Shown here: positions 36,324 through 50,050 of the stretch, piece by piece
Layout of the letters: the number at the start of each line of letters is the position of its first letter
Numbering within the stretch: position 1 is the first letter of the stretch
Source of the DNA: Prosapia bicincta
Taxonomy: Eukaryota; Arthropoda; Insecta; Hemiptera; Cercopidae
NCBI GenBank assembly: GCA_036971475.1
Contig: JBAIZL010000002.1
Span: 167,750,214 to 167,814,213 of the forward strand
DNA length: 64,000 bases
Reading direction: 5' to 3'
Notes under the pieces: model-generated
What the model was told of the DNA's origin: nothing
The model's database searches: none
What the model saw: the letters and a program-made list of their open reading frames with translations, nothing else
Translations under genes and position numbers: made by a program

Positions 36324-37027
36324 TAATTTAGATGAAAGTCATACTATTTGATGTAGTTTATTTATTGAAATAAAATTTATAAATATTATTTTAATAGTTA
36401 ACATAGTAATACAATTATAAAATTTATGAGTTTTATATGAAATGTGTGTTAGATTTTGGATATTTTTATTGTTTTTTTGTGGTTTTCTAATTATTTTTTA
36501 AATTTTCATACAAAAGAAAAAATCATTGTAAAATTAGGCTCCAGTTTTCCAAGTTCTATATTTAGTTTGATGTATTAGGTAGGTATATACTATTTGTATT
36601 TAGACAATATGTGTAAAAAATATTGAATTGTGTTCAAAGATTTGTTATTAATAAATATGATATTCCACGAATACTTTCAAGTAATATGTAGAGGAAATTG
36701 TATCTATCATCAAAATTTCTAATGACCATATTAGTATTTCACCGCCCCTTATATTCTGTCGGAAAGTACAAGTCCCGGGACTGACCCTTTTGTATACATT
36801 TTGTTTTGTTTTGAAAACATACTTACATCAAACTTTAACCGCAGTAAGCTAAGAAAATGCAGTTAAACCTAAAAATGTCCATTGTTTATTATAGCGGTAT
36901 AGAAAGGGTAACTTATTGTAATTGTCAAAAAAAAAAATAACGGCTGCGTTAAATTAATTATCAATGAATGGTTTTTTTACAAATATACATAAAAGTGTAA
37001 TTGTAAAATCAGTTAGGTACCGTGAGA

Positions 37028-37030
<3 letters not shown>
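36324..37030. other. piggyBac 3' region and flank
   Basis: AT-rich. It includes the proposed right end near 36755-36792 and no further coding sequence. Confidence 0.5.

Positions 37031-37085
<55 letters not shown>
37031..37085. repeat. (TA)n microsatellite
   Basis: About 55 bp of TA, followed shortly by the long GT tract. Confidence 0.97.
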
Positions 37086-37090
<5 letters not shown>

Positions 37091-37114
37091 TATATATTTA
37101 TATATATATACATA

Positions 37115-37856
<742 letters not shown>

Positions 37857-38004
37857 AAGTAAAGTATGCAATTTTCAGGTAAAACTGAAATTAATTATAA
37901 GTCGTTATCGTTTTCGATACATTTCAAATGAAATTAAGAACTTTAAAATAAATGTGCTGTGAAATGAATAAATGTAATGATCGATAACCTTTTTTCCAGT
38001 CTCT

Positions 38005-38006
38005 AT

Positions 38007-38038
<32 letters not shown>

Positions 38039-38087
38039 TCTCACACACACACGCACGCGCACACAGACACACACACGCGCGCGCATG
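38005..38087. repeat. (CA)n/(CG)n simple repeat
   Basis: Mixed GCGC, CACA and ACGCGC runs. Confidence 0.93.
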
Positions 38088-39315
38088 TCACATAACGTTG
38101 ATCATTTATAAAATTTGCTAGTAAAATAAAAGTATCACTTCAACATGAGTTGTATAGTTCTTGATAAGTATAAATTCTTTCATTTGCGTCAGTCACATTG
38201 TCAAGTGTAAGTAAATAGGTTTTTGTTAGGTGATCACGTGGAACATTGAAACTGTCACAGGTTTACATTTTTAATGACGTAATACAGGCTGAGTTTGAAA
38301 GATCAACACGTTTTTTTTTCGTAATTTTAGCATTTCGCTGTTGGAGTTTCAGGGTATCGTTGCAATTGCATGGATGAAAGGACAATTAATAATTTTGTTT
38401 CGTGAGATAAACACTAGATGAAATCGTATAACCTAAACTTTAAAAAGCCATGGTTACAAATAAATAACTTCATATTTCCTGGTAATAAATATTCATAAGG
38501 CCATACTTATTGGTCACGCAGTTACAACGATAACTTTGAAAAATGAAATGGTTGATACAGGCCTTATTGCATCAAAAATGTTGTTTGCTCTAAAACTATC
38601 AATATTTGGAATAGGAGAGGAACATTCTCGTCATTTTGTCAATGCAATCATTTATATTATGTTGGGCGCCAAATCTGTATTCTCAACAGACTACAATAAT
38701 AATACTAATATTCAAGATTTGTAACAAATATTAAAAAAATCAATTTATTCTTATTTTTTAAAATTTTATAACTCTTCCAGCTAGCTTCAACGATAACACA
38801 AACAGCAAGAACTCTTTACAATTGTCTTATATCTAATATGAACTTAGATACAAACAATGTTACATGTATTTATCTATATGCGCGAGGTTACTGTAATATG
38901 ACTTGTTTTTATACAATCTATATATTATGACATTTTCCAATTTTACTTTTTGGACTTGTATACAATTAATAATTAACAGGTATTTAAATTAGCATTGTGT
39001 ATCTTGGTTGATCCTCACAATTCCCCTTCGCTGTCCTCGTGATCCACAGGTGCGTTTTCTTCATCCTGTGCTCTCTGGCTCTCAGGGCGGGACTCCTCAC
39101 CAGCTATTTGCCTGGTGCTCTACCTGACACCCTCCGTCTTCTCCTTATTCGACTACCCAAATTAATGTGCCCCGTCGTCGGCTCTTTGGTCGTTCCTTCA
39201 TTCCATCGCTTTTTATTCCCATCTTACACCCGCCTTGGCTTGTCTTATCTGATGTGTTGTTTCTTAAAGGAGATTAGTTTTATATTGTACAACTTATATA
39301 TTTCAAAACCACTGA

Positions 39316-39318
<3 letters not shown>
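38088..39318. other. Intergenic; GC-richer segment at 39001-39315
   Basis: The 39001-39315 part is less AT-rich and has a 90-codon plus-strand frame before the TA tract (LPGALPDTLRLLLIRLPKL in it). It lies just upstream of PLE-D and could be PLE 5' sequence or an unrelated fragment. No domain is recognised. The open frame at 38536-38724 has no recognised domain. Confidence 0.35.

Positions 39319-39381
<63 letters not shown>
39319..39381. repeat. (TA)n microsatellite
   Basis: About 62 bp of TA. Confidence 0.97.
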
Positions 39382-39384
<3 letters not shown>

Positions 39385-39449
39385 TTTCACTATATGTACT
39401 TAAACAAGAATGATAAAGAACTCATTTAATTTAACCAACAGACAAAAAA

Positions 39450-40075
39450 CAATATACATAACCAAAAGCACCAAATTCATATCATTTGATATCACAATCA
39501 TTTACTCTAATATACCAACAAACGAAACCATTCAAATAGTGAAAAGCAAATTAACTGATTCTAAAACCGACCTTATATAGGCCTACACAAACCAGATTAC
39601 AAAATGCCTACAGACCATACTAAATCAAACCCGTTTCATATAATATAATAAGATATATACAAATAGTTGCATAGGAATGGGATCACCTCTCTGAAGTATA
39701 ATGTGAGAAATTTTCCTCCAAAACCTTAACGAATTAATCACACAAACCATAAAAACACACGACCCAACAACATTGGATACTATATGTTGACGATGGATTA
39801 CACATATCACAAAATATCATCCTAAATCATAATAATATCATCCTAAATGAAATCAACTACTTTCATCCTAACCTATTAATCACCAAGGAGGAAGAAAGAA
39901 ACTATAAAATAAACTATCTAGACCTTACAATAACCAGAAATACAAATAACATTGAATACTGAATTCAAAGGAAAACTACACAAACATATAATACAATACC
40001 AAACCACTCTAACGGTCCCCCACAACATAAAATGGCTCATCCTACGATATGACTCTCGATATTCCTCACCTGTAA
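39450..40075 (+). pseudogene. PLE-D reverse transcriptase fragment
   Basis: Plus strand, a PLE family different in sequence from A to C. Motif A reads FISFDITIIYSNIPTNETI (from 39465). Motif B is GMGSPL, then a TGA, SIM, another TGA, EIFLQNLNEL (39675-39730). The catalytic block is a YVDDG with a 2-bp insertion just before it (about 39778-39797). It is followed by NYFHPNLLITKEEERNYKIN, YLDLTITRN and the truncated QRKTTQTYNTIPNHSNG block, where it ends near 40075. Both TGA codons sit where Ser is usual in this RT family, each one base from TCA. No GIY-YIG domain follows, so the element is truncated at both ends. Confidence 0.85.
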
Positions 40076-41555
40076 GCATATTAACATATGCAAACCTGAT
40101 CCTAGTTCGAAATTTGAATCGCTAAATTTAGTACCAATGTTTAGGTAACCTGAACCACGGAATTTCGGCTTTGGTGGTAATTGTATTGTGGTGAGTTTCA
40201 ATGTAGACATACCTCAGTTTAATGTTGAATTTGTAATCACGAAAAATTAATGAAAATCATTTTTGAAAAACAATAATTGTATTTATAAATTAATGTTGTG
40301 CCCCCTTGCCATTTTATGGACATTCAATAAATACAGATTCGTTTCGGAAGTTCTGTTTGAAATTTATATATTTTTTTTCAAATAAAATATCTTACTTATA
40401 TAATATTTTGAAATTTACTTAGATATTACTTTTCAATAATATGTTTATTGTACACTATCTTGCAATAAACATTGCGCTTTCGGAAGGCATTTCTTATTGC
40501 TGATAAAACACTAACAACGTTCCGTTTGTTTACACAAACATTGTAAACAGATGGTTGCCCGAAAAACCATTTCACTGCAATCCGTTTAGCCTACAACCTT
40601 TAAGATTCTTTACTTAGGAAGAAAATAAATGGTTTAAAGGGGGTTTTTAATTCACAATACAACTGCTTCCAGCTGGAGTGTGTGTGTGTTCGCGCGCGCA
40701 CGGTGTGTGTGAGTGTCTATGCTAGCGTGTGTGTGTGTGTGTGAGTGTGTGTGTACTTCTAGTTGTATGTTTTTCTTTTTTTCCCAATTTAATAAAGGTG
40801 AAATTGAACATATTGAAATATCCAAAACCTGTCTGTGGTAATGTTTTATTGGGCTATTTATACTCTCTGAGCACTCGCTTTAGAACATGCATTGCATTTG
40901 CAAAGGAAAGAATAGAAAATACAATTATTTGTTTTTAAAGAATAACTCGGAGCTTTTAAGGGGTTAAGAATACCTAAATATATGCACTTTTTTATCCTTC
41001 CTCACAGAAACGCGTGCAATTGATAGACCCACTTTGAAACTACCTAACATTAGAAGCTGGATAGAATAGATGTAAATTACGTGCGTGTACCAGAACATAT
41101 TCTCTCATGATCCTCAACCTATATTATTTACAGGGAAGTCTAGATGTCTATAATGTATTCATAACCGTCTAGTGTTTGTAAGTGATAATGGTCATACTCC
41201 GTAATCGCTATAATACTCAAACAATACTTTGTAGAACTAGTAAGAATTACAAAACATACGTTTTTACAATAGAATTATATATATATGCATATTTATCATT
41301 GTAATGAATCTACAAACAACATATACAGAAGGCATACTATTCAAAGACATTATACACGAGACTCAAGATGAAACGTGTATGACGTCAACAAGTACCAACA
41401 CCACGGACCGAACATACACACCAGAAAAATTGAGAAAAGGTAATCAGTGATTCGACAATGGTCAAGTAAACGAAAGGCGCCTCATCACACAAGGTAAAAG
41501 GTGGATTGCACTTAATGGTGGATAAAATTACTTACAATAGTAACATATTAACTTC

Positions 41556-41560
<5 letters not shown>
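40076..41560. other. Intergenic, nothing recognised apart from a GT repeat
   Basis: Includes the interrupted (GT)n/(GCGC) repeat at 40676-40762. Frames here are short. Confidence 0.5.
40676..40762. repeat. Interrupted (GT)n repeat
   Basis: GT runs with a GCGCGCGC block. Confidence 0.93.
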
Positions 41561-41640
<80 letters not shown>

Positions 41641-41651
41641 TGTATATATAT
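41561..41651. repeat. (TA)n microsatellite
   Basis: About 90 bp of TA with a few TG interruptions, directly next to an inverted PLE-type end. Confidence 0.97.
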
Positions 41652-41766
41652 AATTAATAAATTAAAAATATTTCAAAAACAAAAATATTAATATTCTTAA
41701 ATTAATATTATATTAATATAGTTAATTTATTAACTATATTACAAGAAAACATATCACCCTATTTAT

Positions 41767-41769
<3 letters not shown>
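41652..41769. repeat. Inverted pair of PLE-B-type terminal sequences
   Basis: The left part (about 41652-41685, AAATATTTCAAAAAC) is an inverted end. The right part (about 41720-41765) has ACTATATTACAAGAAAACAT on the plus strand. Each faces a (TA)n tract. No ribozyme-like core remains between them. Confidence 0.75.
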
Positions 41770-41856
<87 letters not shown>

Positions 41857-41886
41857 TTAGAAAGAGAGAGAGAGAGGAAGAGAGGG
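41770..41886. repeat. (TA)n then (GA)n compound microsatellite
   Basis: TA to about 41820, then GA/GGA to about 41886. Confidence 0.96.
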
Positions 41887-43739
41887 TGTTTATGAATTAC
41901 ATACGAAATACAATAATTTTATTTTTAACACGAGACTATAACAAGATGTGTGTTAAATTATTATTGTACAAAACATCAAAAAGATCGATCTAATTTAGTG
42001 AATTGTGCAAGATGTAAAAAAGTCGTTACGGACTTAACAAGGTTAGGAGAGATAAAAGATTGGATAGCACAAGGTGTAGTAAGAGAGAACTTTTCCAATC
42101 TTGCAAAGTTGAACGAACAATACAATTAAAGAAGGTACTGAAGAAATAAAATCCCTCTTACTCACTTGAGCTACGATTAACTATTTAGTTATAAATGTTT
42201 TTTTTATAAACATTGATAGAAATGGAAATTTAGAAAACTAACTATATAAAATTTATATAGACTACCTACTTAAATTTTAAAAATAATCCTCAGATAAAAT
42301 AATTCAAGAAGTATTTAAACAAAATTCAAGTGTTTTAAAAGAAAAATAAAAGCTTAACTAGATAAATTGGTTCAAACGCGTATATTTATTTTGAAGGTAA
42401 GTTTTTATGCACGGATCACTATGATTTCTTTAGCTACTATATATTCAATGGTAGTTTATTTATTTCTACAATCATGTATTATTTCAAAAAATATCATATA
42501 GTTATTGTTCTGAAAAATATTACTTAATACTGAACGATCTAGAAATGTGCCTTCATACATTTCATATCGTCAAGGTAACCGTCTCGATTCAATAAAATTA
42601 TATAAATGGTGTTTTTCTCTCTCTGTGTGTCTGGCAATTGATACCCAAATCTTTTTATGTTTTTATTGTATTTACTTTTAATGTATTTACTTTCTTCATC
42701 TTAATTATTTGAAAACCAATTCATATAATTCAGATATTTTCAGAGGCTAAAAACTATGCATATCTCATTAGTCTAAAACAAAAAAGAACCAGAGATATCC
42801 ACACAAAAGAATAAAACAGAATAAATGAGCAATAATGCAAAAATATGTTAGTTAAGATGCATACTATTATAATGGTTTTTTAATTTGTTAGGAAACGTTA
42901 AGGTATTCTGAGTCATATACATGTTTGACGTGTAGAAAAATATTAATACACTTCAAACATGTAGATCTATATGCATAGAAAAAATGTACATTTCAAAAAC
43001 ATTTCTAAAAACTCCTACTTGTCCCTTCTATTTGCTATATGTAATACAATATTTGTTTCTAAAGAAAAGTACTTGTTCAAAATTGGGAAATAGGCTACAT
43101 CCAACGGAAATATAATATTCTTGTTGCATTTAAACTAATAGCGGTTTCAAAATATAAACTATTCAGTTAAAGATAGTTTTTTCGAAGTAATGAAAGTGTT
43201 AAACAAAATGTATACAGAGCATTCGATAGGTTATTACATTAGTATCATGATACGTGTTCCATTTAAACAAACATTCAGACCGAATACAAATATTTTAAGT
43301 GTTTTTGGAATGTTGTCAACAAATAACACTATAATTCCAAAACTGTTGTTACAAATTATTCTCTTTATTTATTATGATAATTTTTGATCACCTTAATTAT
43401 CAAAATGTAAAGTTACGGTATGTTGTAACCTACAATAATCTTGTAAAACTTTGTTTTCTACTTAGCTTTAATTTTTTAAACTCCTTGAACGAGTAAGTTA
43501 TCCTACAAGCTAGACACGCAGAGAAATTTGAAAATTCTGTTAAATTGTTATTTAGCCTACATAAATAAGGTTTACTTTAACACTTGAGACTATGTAGCAG
43601 TAAATTACCTATGGTTTTCAGTCTCATTATTGTGAAAACATAAGTAGAGAAATTCATTATTAAGTTTTATATAAGCAAATAAAATAACATACCATTTTAA
43701 AAAGATTCCTCTCTAGAATAAAACCATTTCAACTTTAAA
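41887..43739. other. Intergenic AT-rich sequence, nothing recognised
   Basis: No frame, RNA or repeat array identified. A 65-codon frame at 43190-43387 has no recognisable domain. Confidence 0.5.
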
Positions 43740-43744
43740 ATCAA

Positions 43745-43871
43745 CATATATATCGCAATATATTTTCTTGTGTATTAATAAAGAACTAAGTCAAAATACA
43801 AATACAAGAACTATTATTGAATTTATATTGTAAATTCAATTATAATTCTCGTATTTGTATTTGACTTAGTT

Positions 43872-43938
<67 letters not shown>

Positions 43939-44218
43939 ATAAATTAAAAACATTTCAAAAACAAGAATTCTTTTAATGAATATATTTATTCTAAGCTTTT
44001 CGCCCATAAAATAGTACCAGCATCTTCAGTAAAATAATTATCTAATCTTAAGATAATTATCTATCTATTAGAATATTTTCCTATTTTATCGGCGAAAAGC
44101 TTTGAATAAATATATTCATTAAAAGTATTCTTGTTTTTGAAATATTTGTAATTTATTAACTATATTACAAGAAAACATATCACCATATTTAATATATTAA
44201 TATATATATATATATATA
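43745..44218. repeat. Cluster of inverted PLE-B-type 3' ends with (TA)n
   Basis: 43779-43826 and 43829-43876 are inverted repeats of the PLE-B terminus (AACTAAGTCAAAATACAAAT and its reverse complement, few mismatches). A (TA)n tract follows at 43875-43930. Next, 43935-44034 is a minus-facing end with a hammerhead-like motif, and 44075-44200 is a plus-facing end lacking the 5' half of that motif. A last (TA)n follows at 44203-44218. Confidence 0.85.
43989..44034 (-). ncRNA. Partly degenerate hammerhead-like motif
   Basis: Minus strand: core CUGAAGA is intact, then U, GCUGG...UGGGC with a weakened stem II, then GAAAAGCUUA. Stem I pairing is imperfect. A relative of the 24597-24641 motif. Confidence 0.5.
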
Positions 44219-44230
44219 TTCACCTGAGTT

Positions 44231-44509
44231 TTGCAAATGTCTATGATTACAATAGCATTTGCCATCGGTTTCTCTGACATGTATGTGGGATTGGTTACAT
44301 CCAATAATATTCAAAAAGAAGAATCTACAAAAGTCCTTATTATGCATATCCTTTTGTTGTCTGATTTCCTTAATATTGTTCTTCCTTTGTGGCTTAGTTT
44401 GATGTATATTTGGATCTTACAAGAAAATTTACCAAAATATAATGTAAGAATATATCTTAGCAATAGTCAAGAGAAAGATAATTCCTTATTGTTTTCAGTA
44501 GTTTTTTAA
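44231..44509 (+). CDS. Hypothetical membrane-protein exon or remnant
   Basis: A 92-codon plus-strand frame with strong hydrophobic segments: roughly residues 5-23 and 35-66, the latter containing IMHILLLSDFLNIVLPLWLS. Its ATG lies just after a (TA)n tract and PLE end, so any N-terminal part would be a separate upstream exon. Hydrophobicity and size are compatible with one exon of a multi-pass insect chemoreceptor, but no diagnostic motif is present. A chance frame in AT-rich DNA remains possible. Confidence 0.2.
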   Translation: MQMSMITIAFAIGFSDMYVGLVTSNNIQKEESTKVLIMHILLLSDFLNIVLPLWLSLMYIWILQENLPKYNVRIYLSNSQEKDNSLLFSVVF

Positions 44510-46634
44510 TTCTTCTGGATTGTAAACCACATTAAGGGAAAATTTGATTAATCCTCTTTACTTTGCAAATGTTCCGTGATTTGAAGCGAAATAAACCTAA
44601 CACCATTGATGTCATCTTAATAAATGCCTTACTGATCACAATTGAAAAAGAAAAACACATTTCGACACAATTAAGATTATTGAAACTGTTGATTTAGAGC
44701 TCATAGTTAAAGTTAATCTATAACTCCTATGTGAAGACTTAGGGAGCCAATATTAGGTCTGTAAGGTATATTTAAGGGGATTAAAAACCTTAAATGATAT
44801 TTTAAAATATTCCACCAAAAAGATATTTTTAAATTAATAACTAATTTGAAAGCCAATTAGAAATTTAATATAAGGTTTATTTGTTTCTAGTAATAAATTA
44901 TAAGTAATTTATTATCTTTTCTATATAGTGAAATTACCTTAATTGGTCCTCCTATCTACTGATAATTCATTAGGGATTAAATATTGATGTAATAAAGATA
45001 AATGTAGCATGCAAAATTAACTTTATTACAGGTTATGTGAAACGTTCAATTCAGAACATTTTGAAACGAACAATTACGAATATATAATTATATTAAAATC
45101 TGTTGATAATAATAATCAAATTTTGTGATAAGTAGTTTTAACTCTTTTGAGTCTGAAACTTTTGAGACCTCGTAGGTAAATTCTATCAATTTTTTGTCTT
45201 AAAAACGATATTAAACATAAAATCCTATATACTTATTGGACTACTTCAAATCAATCTTTCTACATAACAAAAGGTCAGCTTTCTAATGAAATATTTTGTA
45301 AACTGAGTTTCTCTCAAAGGGTTTATAAATATTTAAAACTTTAACAATAAAGACTATAATTTAAACGATTTTTTAATTTAATTTATTTTTAGTGCCAATG
45401 CAATCACAAATCATATGATACTTACTGCATTGGGAATATAATATGATGTAGCATTACTTAATTTAATATACTATTTATAATTCTGTATATTAAAACGTAT
45501 AACAGTTTAAAAATGACATAGAAAGTATATTAATTACTTTAGATTTTACAATTTGTCTAAATATCTTAGACAATATATTATATTATAATTTGTAAAACTA
45601 ATATATATTTAGCAGACGGTTTTATTTATAATTGTTATATTTGTGAATTATATTGATACTTGAATAAGATTTCAACAAATATACCTCAGAACAAATTCTA
45701 TTAACCTTGAGATTTAAATAGAATAATATGATTTTGCAAAACTCCTGGTAGCACCTATTAATTGTTATCTTATATTTGTTAAATTATATTATTAAATACA
45801 TTTTATGAAACCACCAATTCGAAATCGTCTGGTTCAAAAGGTTATTCACTATCTAATATATTTTCAAAAATATTAAACATATTTTTTTGTTTACATTTTA
45901 GAGTAGTAAGCCATTATCATGTCAACTCTAATGAAAAGTACGTGATGTACTCGTTTAAGTAAAAAATAATCAGTGTAAATAATAAATAAAAACACTATTT
46001 ATTTGGGTCAATTCCCATTTCAAACTTGTTCTAAATTTTAAAATTTGTATTACCTTCTAAAAAGGGTTTTCAACATCTTTCAATTATCTATGACTTGTAA
46101 CATTCCTTTGTAACTCAGTGTGATTGTTTTTGAGACCTACTTTAAATTTAGAGCTAAAACAGATAACCTCTAAAGGAATGTATTCGAGGGTGCTTTGCAG
46201 CTGGCGTAACGTTAAGTGAAGGGGTAGCCTTCTGTCAGAAAGCTCTCGAGTTAATGAAATTGCAAAACCCGCCTTGGGCAGAGAAAAAGACAAATCTAAT
46301 GAAATATAAATATTTATTATATATATATAATAAAAGTGAGATAATTCAAATACAAGGATTAATCATTATGTTTTATTCCATATTTAAAACGAAATAATAT
46401 TCACTAATATCAAGAAAACAAATTATATACACACATATATTTATAAAACAAGAAATAGATTTTACAATTGGTATTTTCGCCGGTGTGGTATTTATTGTAA
46501 ACGCATCGTATTTAGTGTTCATAGCCTAAATGTTTATAGCCTTTTCTCTTCTGAGCCTATATTTTTAACTGGGGTTTTTTCTGTTGTATCTCTCACAGCT
46601 CTAGAGTTTATATATATAACTGTATAATATATAA
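44510..46634. other. Intergenic AT-rich sequence, nothing recognised
   Basis: A minus-strand frame at 46084-46293 has no recognisable domain. Confidence 0.5.
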
Positions 46635-46655
46635 ACGTGTTTATGTGTGTGTGTT

Positions 46656-46745
<90 letters not shown>
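46635..46745. repeat. (GT)n microsatellite
   Basis: About 110 bp of interrupted GT ending in GCGCGCGCGC. Confidence 0.96.
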
Positions 46746-46749
<4 letters not shown>

Positions 46750-46845
46750 CTCGCACGTTTTATAACCCCTATTTCGTGACATTAAAGTAACAGCTTAAGT
46801 ACAGATTGTGGTAGTTGGTTGAGAAGCAATTAACTTAGAAGGGAA

Positions 46846-49800
46846 GGAGCGTTAAAAATAGGATCCGATCGTTACGAAAATATCCGGTGCCAACGAGAAG
46901 AAATCATTATAAAAATATAAAAGTCTAGCGAATGAGAAGAAAGCATTGTAACTCCTAGCGAATGGAATGCGGGTAGGCAATCGTGTTCCTTTACTTACCC
47001 AAGTTCGGAATTTAAGACATAACCTAGGATTAAGCATTGATGGTACATTATAGGAGAAAGGGCAAAACATTATTAGTTGTTGGTATTATATTATTAGCGA
47101 CTACCTTGGACCTGATCATTACGAGAGTCACCAACGAGAAGAGAGCATTGTAACTTCTAGCCAATGGAAAGCGGTTTTTAATCGTGTTCCTTTACTTAAC
47201 CAAGTCGGGAACCTAAGACATAACATAGGCTTAAGCATTGATGGTACATTATAGGAGAAAGGGCAAAACATTGTTAGTTGTTGGTATTATATTATTAGCG
47301 ACTACCTTGGACCTGATCATTACGCGAGTAGCCAACGAGAAGAGAGCATTGTAACTTCTAGCCAATGGAAAGCGGTTTTTAATCGTGTTCCTTTACTTAA
47401 CCAAGTCGGGAATATAAGACATACCCTAGGCTTAAGCATTGATGGTACATTATAGGAGAAAGGGCAAAACATTGTTAGTTGTTGGTATTATATTATTAGC
47501 GACTACCTTGGACCTGATCATTACGCGAGTAGCCAACGAGAAGAGAGCATTGTAACTTCTAGCCAATGGAAAGCGGTTTTTAATCGTGTTCCTTTACTTA
47601 ACCAAGTCGGGAACCTAAGACATAACATAGGCTTAAGCATTGATGGTACATTATAGGAGAAAGGGCAAAACATTGTTAGTTGGTGGTATTATATTATTAG
47701 CGACTACCTTAGACCTGATCATTACGAGAGTAGCCAACGAGAAGAGAGCATTGTAACTTCTAGCCAATGGAAAGCGGTTTTTAATCGTGTTCCTTTACTT
47801 AACCAAGTCGGGAACCTAAGACATAACATAGGCTTAAGCATTGATGGTACATTATAGGAGAAAGGGCAAAACATTATTAGTTGTTGGTATTATATTATTA
47901 GCGACTACCTTGGACCTGATCATTACGAGAGTAGCCAACGAGAAGAGAGCATTGTAACTTCTAGCCAATGGAAAGCGGTTTTTAATCGTGATCCTTTACT
48001 TACCTAGGTAGGGAACATAAGACATAACCTAAGCTTAAGCATTGATGGTACATTATAGAAGAAAGGGCAAAACATTGTTAGCTGTTGGTATTATATCATT
48101 AGCGACTACCTTGGACCTGATCATTACGAGAGTAGCCAACGTGAAGAGAGCATTGTAACTTCTAGCCAATGGAAAGCGGTTTTTAATCGTGTTCCTTTAC
48201 TTACCCAAGTCGGGAACCTAAGACATAACATAGGCTTAAGCATTGATGGTACATTATAGGAGAAAGGGCAAAACATTATTAGTTGTTGGTATTATATTAT
48301 TAGCGACTACCTTGGACCTGATCATTACGCGTGTAGCCAACGAGAAGAGAGCATTGTAACTTCTAGCCAATGGAAAGTGGCTTTTAATCGTGTTCTTTTA
48401 CTTACCTAGGTAGGGAACGTAAGACATAACCTAGGCTTAAGCATTGATGATATATAATAGGAGAGAGGGCAAAACATTGTTAGTTGTTGGTATTATATTA
48501 TTAGCGACTACCTTAGACCTGATCATTACGAGAGTAGCCAACGAGAAGAAAGGATTGTAACTTCTAGCCAATGGAAAGCGGTTTTTAATCGTGATCCTTT
48601 ACTTACCTAGGTAGGGAACGTAAGACATAACCTAGGCTAAGCATTGATGGTACATTATAGGAGAAAGGGCAAAACATTATTAGTTGTTGGTATTATATTA
48701 TTAGCGACTACCTTGGACCTGATCATTATGAGAGTTGCCAACGAGAAGAGAACATTGTAACTTCTAGCCAATGGAAAGTGGTTTTTAATCGTGTTCTTTT
48801 ACTTACCTAGGTAGGGAACGTAAGACATAACCTAGGCTTAAGCATTGATGATATATAATAGGAGAGAGGGCAAAACATTGTTAGTTGTTGGTATTATATT
48901 ATTAGCGACTACCTTAGACCTGAACATTACGAGAGTAGCCAACGAGAAGAAAGGATTGTAACTTCTAGCCAATGGAAAGCGGTTTTTAATCGTGATCCTT
49001 TACTTACCTAGGTAGGGAACGTAAGACATAACCTAGGCTTAAGCATTGATAGTACATTATAGGAGAAAGGGCAAAACATTATTAGTTGTTGGTATTATAT
49101 TATTAGCGACTACCTTGGACCTGATCATTACGAGAGTAGCCAACGAGAAGAAAGCATTGTTACTTCTAGCCAATGGAAAGCGGTTTTTAATCGTGATCCT
49201 TTACTTACCTAGGTAGGGAACGTAAGACATAACCTAGGCTTAAGCATTGATGATATATAATAGGAGAGAGGGCAAAACATTGTTAGTTGTTGGTATTATA
49301 TTATTAGCGACTACCTTAGACCTGATCATTACGAGAATAGCCAACGAGAAGAAAGGATTGTAACTTCTAGCCAATGGAAAGCGGTTTTTAATCGTGATCC
49401 TTTACTTACCTAGGTAGGGAACGTAAGACATAACCTAGGCTTAAGCGTTGTTGGTACATTATAGGAGAAAGGGCAAAACATTGTTAGTTGTTGGTATTAT
49501 ATTATTAGCGACTACCTTGGACCTGATCATTACGAGAGTAGCCAACGAGAAGAGAGCATTGTAACTTCTAGCCAATGGAAAGCGGTTTTTAATCGTGATC
49601 CTTTACTTACCTAAGTAGGGAACGTAAGACATAACCTAGGCTTAAGCGTTGTTGGTACATTATAGGAGAAAGGGCAAAACATTGTTAGTTGTTGGTATTA
49701 TATTATTAGCCACTACCTTGGACCTGATCATTACGAGAGTAGCCAACGAGAAGAGAGCATTGTAACTTCTAGCCAATGGAAAGCGGTTTTTAATCGTGAT

Positions 49801-50050
49801 CCTTTACTTACCTAGGTAGGGAACGTAAGACATAACCTAGGCTTAAGCATTGATGGTACATTATAGGAGAAAGGGTAAAACATGTTTAGTTGTTGGTATT
49901 ATATTGTTAGCGACTACCTTGGACCTGATCATTACGAGAGTAGCCAACGAGAAGAAAACATTGTAACTTCTAGCCAATGGAAAGCGGTTTTTAATCGTGT
50001 TCCGTTACTTACCTAGGTAGGGAACGGAAAACATATCAATGATGGATGAC
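46846..50050 (+). repeat. 201-bp satellite array
   Basis: About 16 tandem monomers with a strict 201-bp step: GGCAAAACAT begins at 47061, 47262, 47463, 47664, 47865 and 48066. The first monomer is divergent and the last decays into unique sequence by about 50160. Between about 48430 and 49300 monomers with GATGATATATAATAGGAGAG alternate with monomers with GATGGTACATTATAGGAGAA, a roughly 402-bp dimer. Many units carry CCTAGG. Each unit has a conserved GACCTGATCATTACG stretch. Confidence 0.98.

Larger units (their letters stand above)
33268..36795 (+). mobile_element. Degenerate piggyBac element (3.5 kb)
   Basis: The element encloses a broken piggyBac transposase. The proposed left end starts CCCTTTGCCTGCTGACGGGA at 33268, a common piggyBac-style terminus. 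A related inverted stretch with AAGTCCCG...ACCCTTTT lies near 36755-36792. Both ends carry a short inner inverted repeat around GGGAC/GTCCC. Target TTAA is not preserved at either side, so the exact ends are uncertain. Confidence 0.65.

Noticed and set aside
44231..44509. Firm call of a gustatory receptor exon
   Set aside because: Only hydrophobicity supports it; no diagnostic receptor motif is visible.
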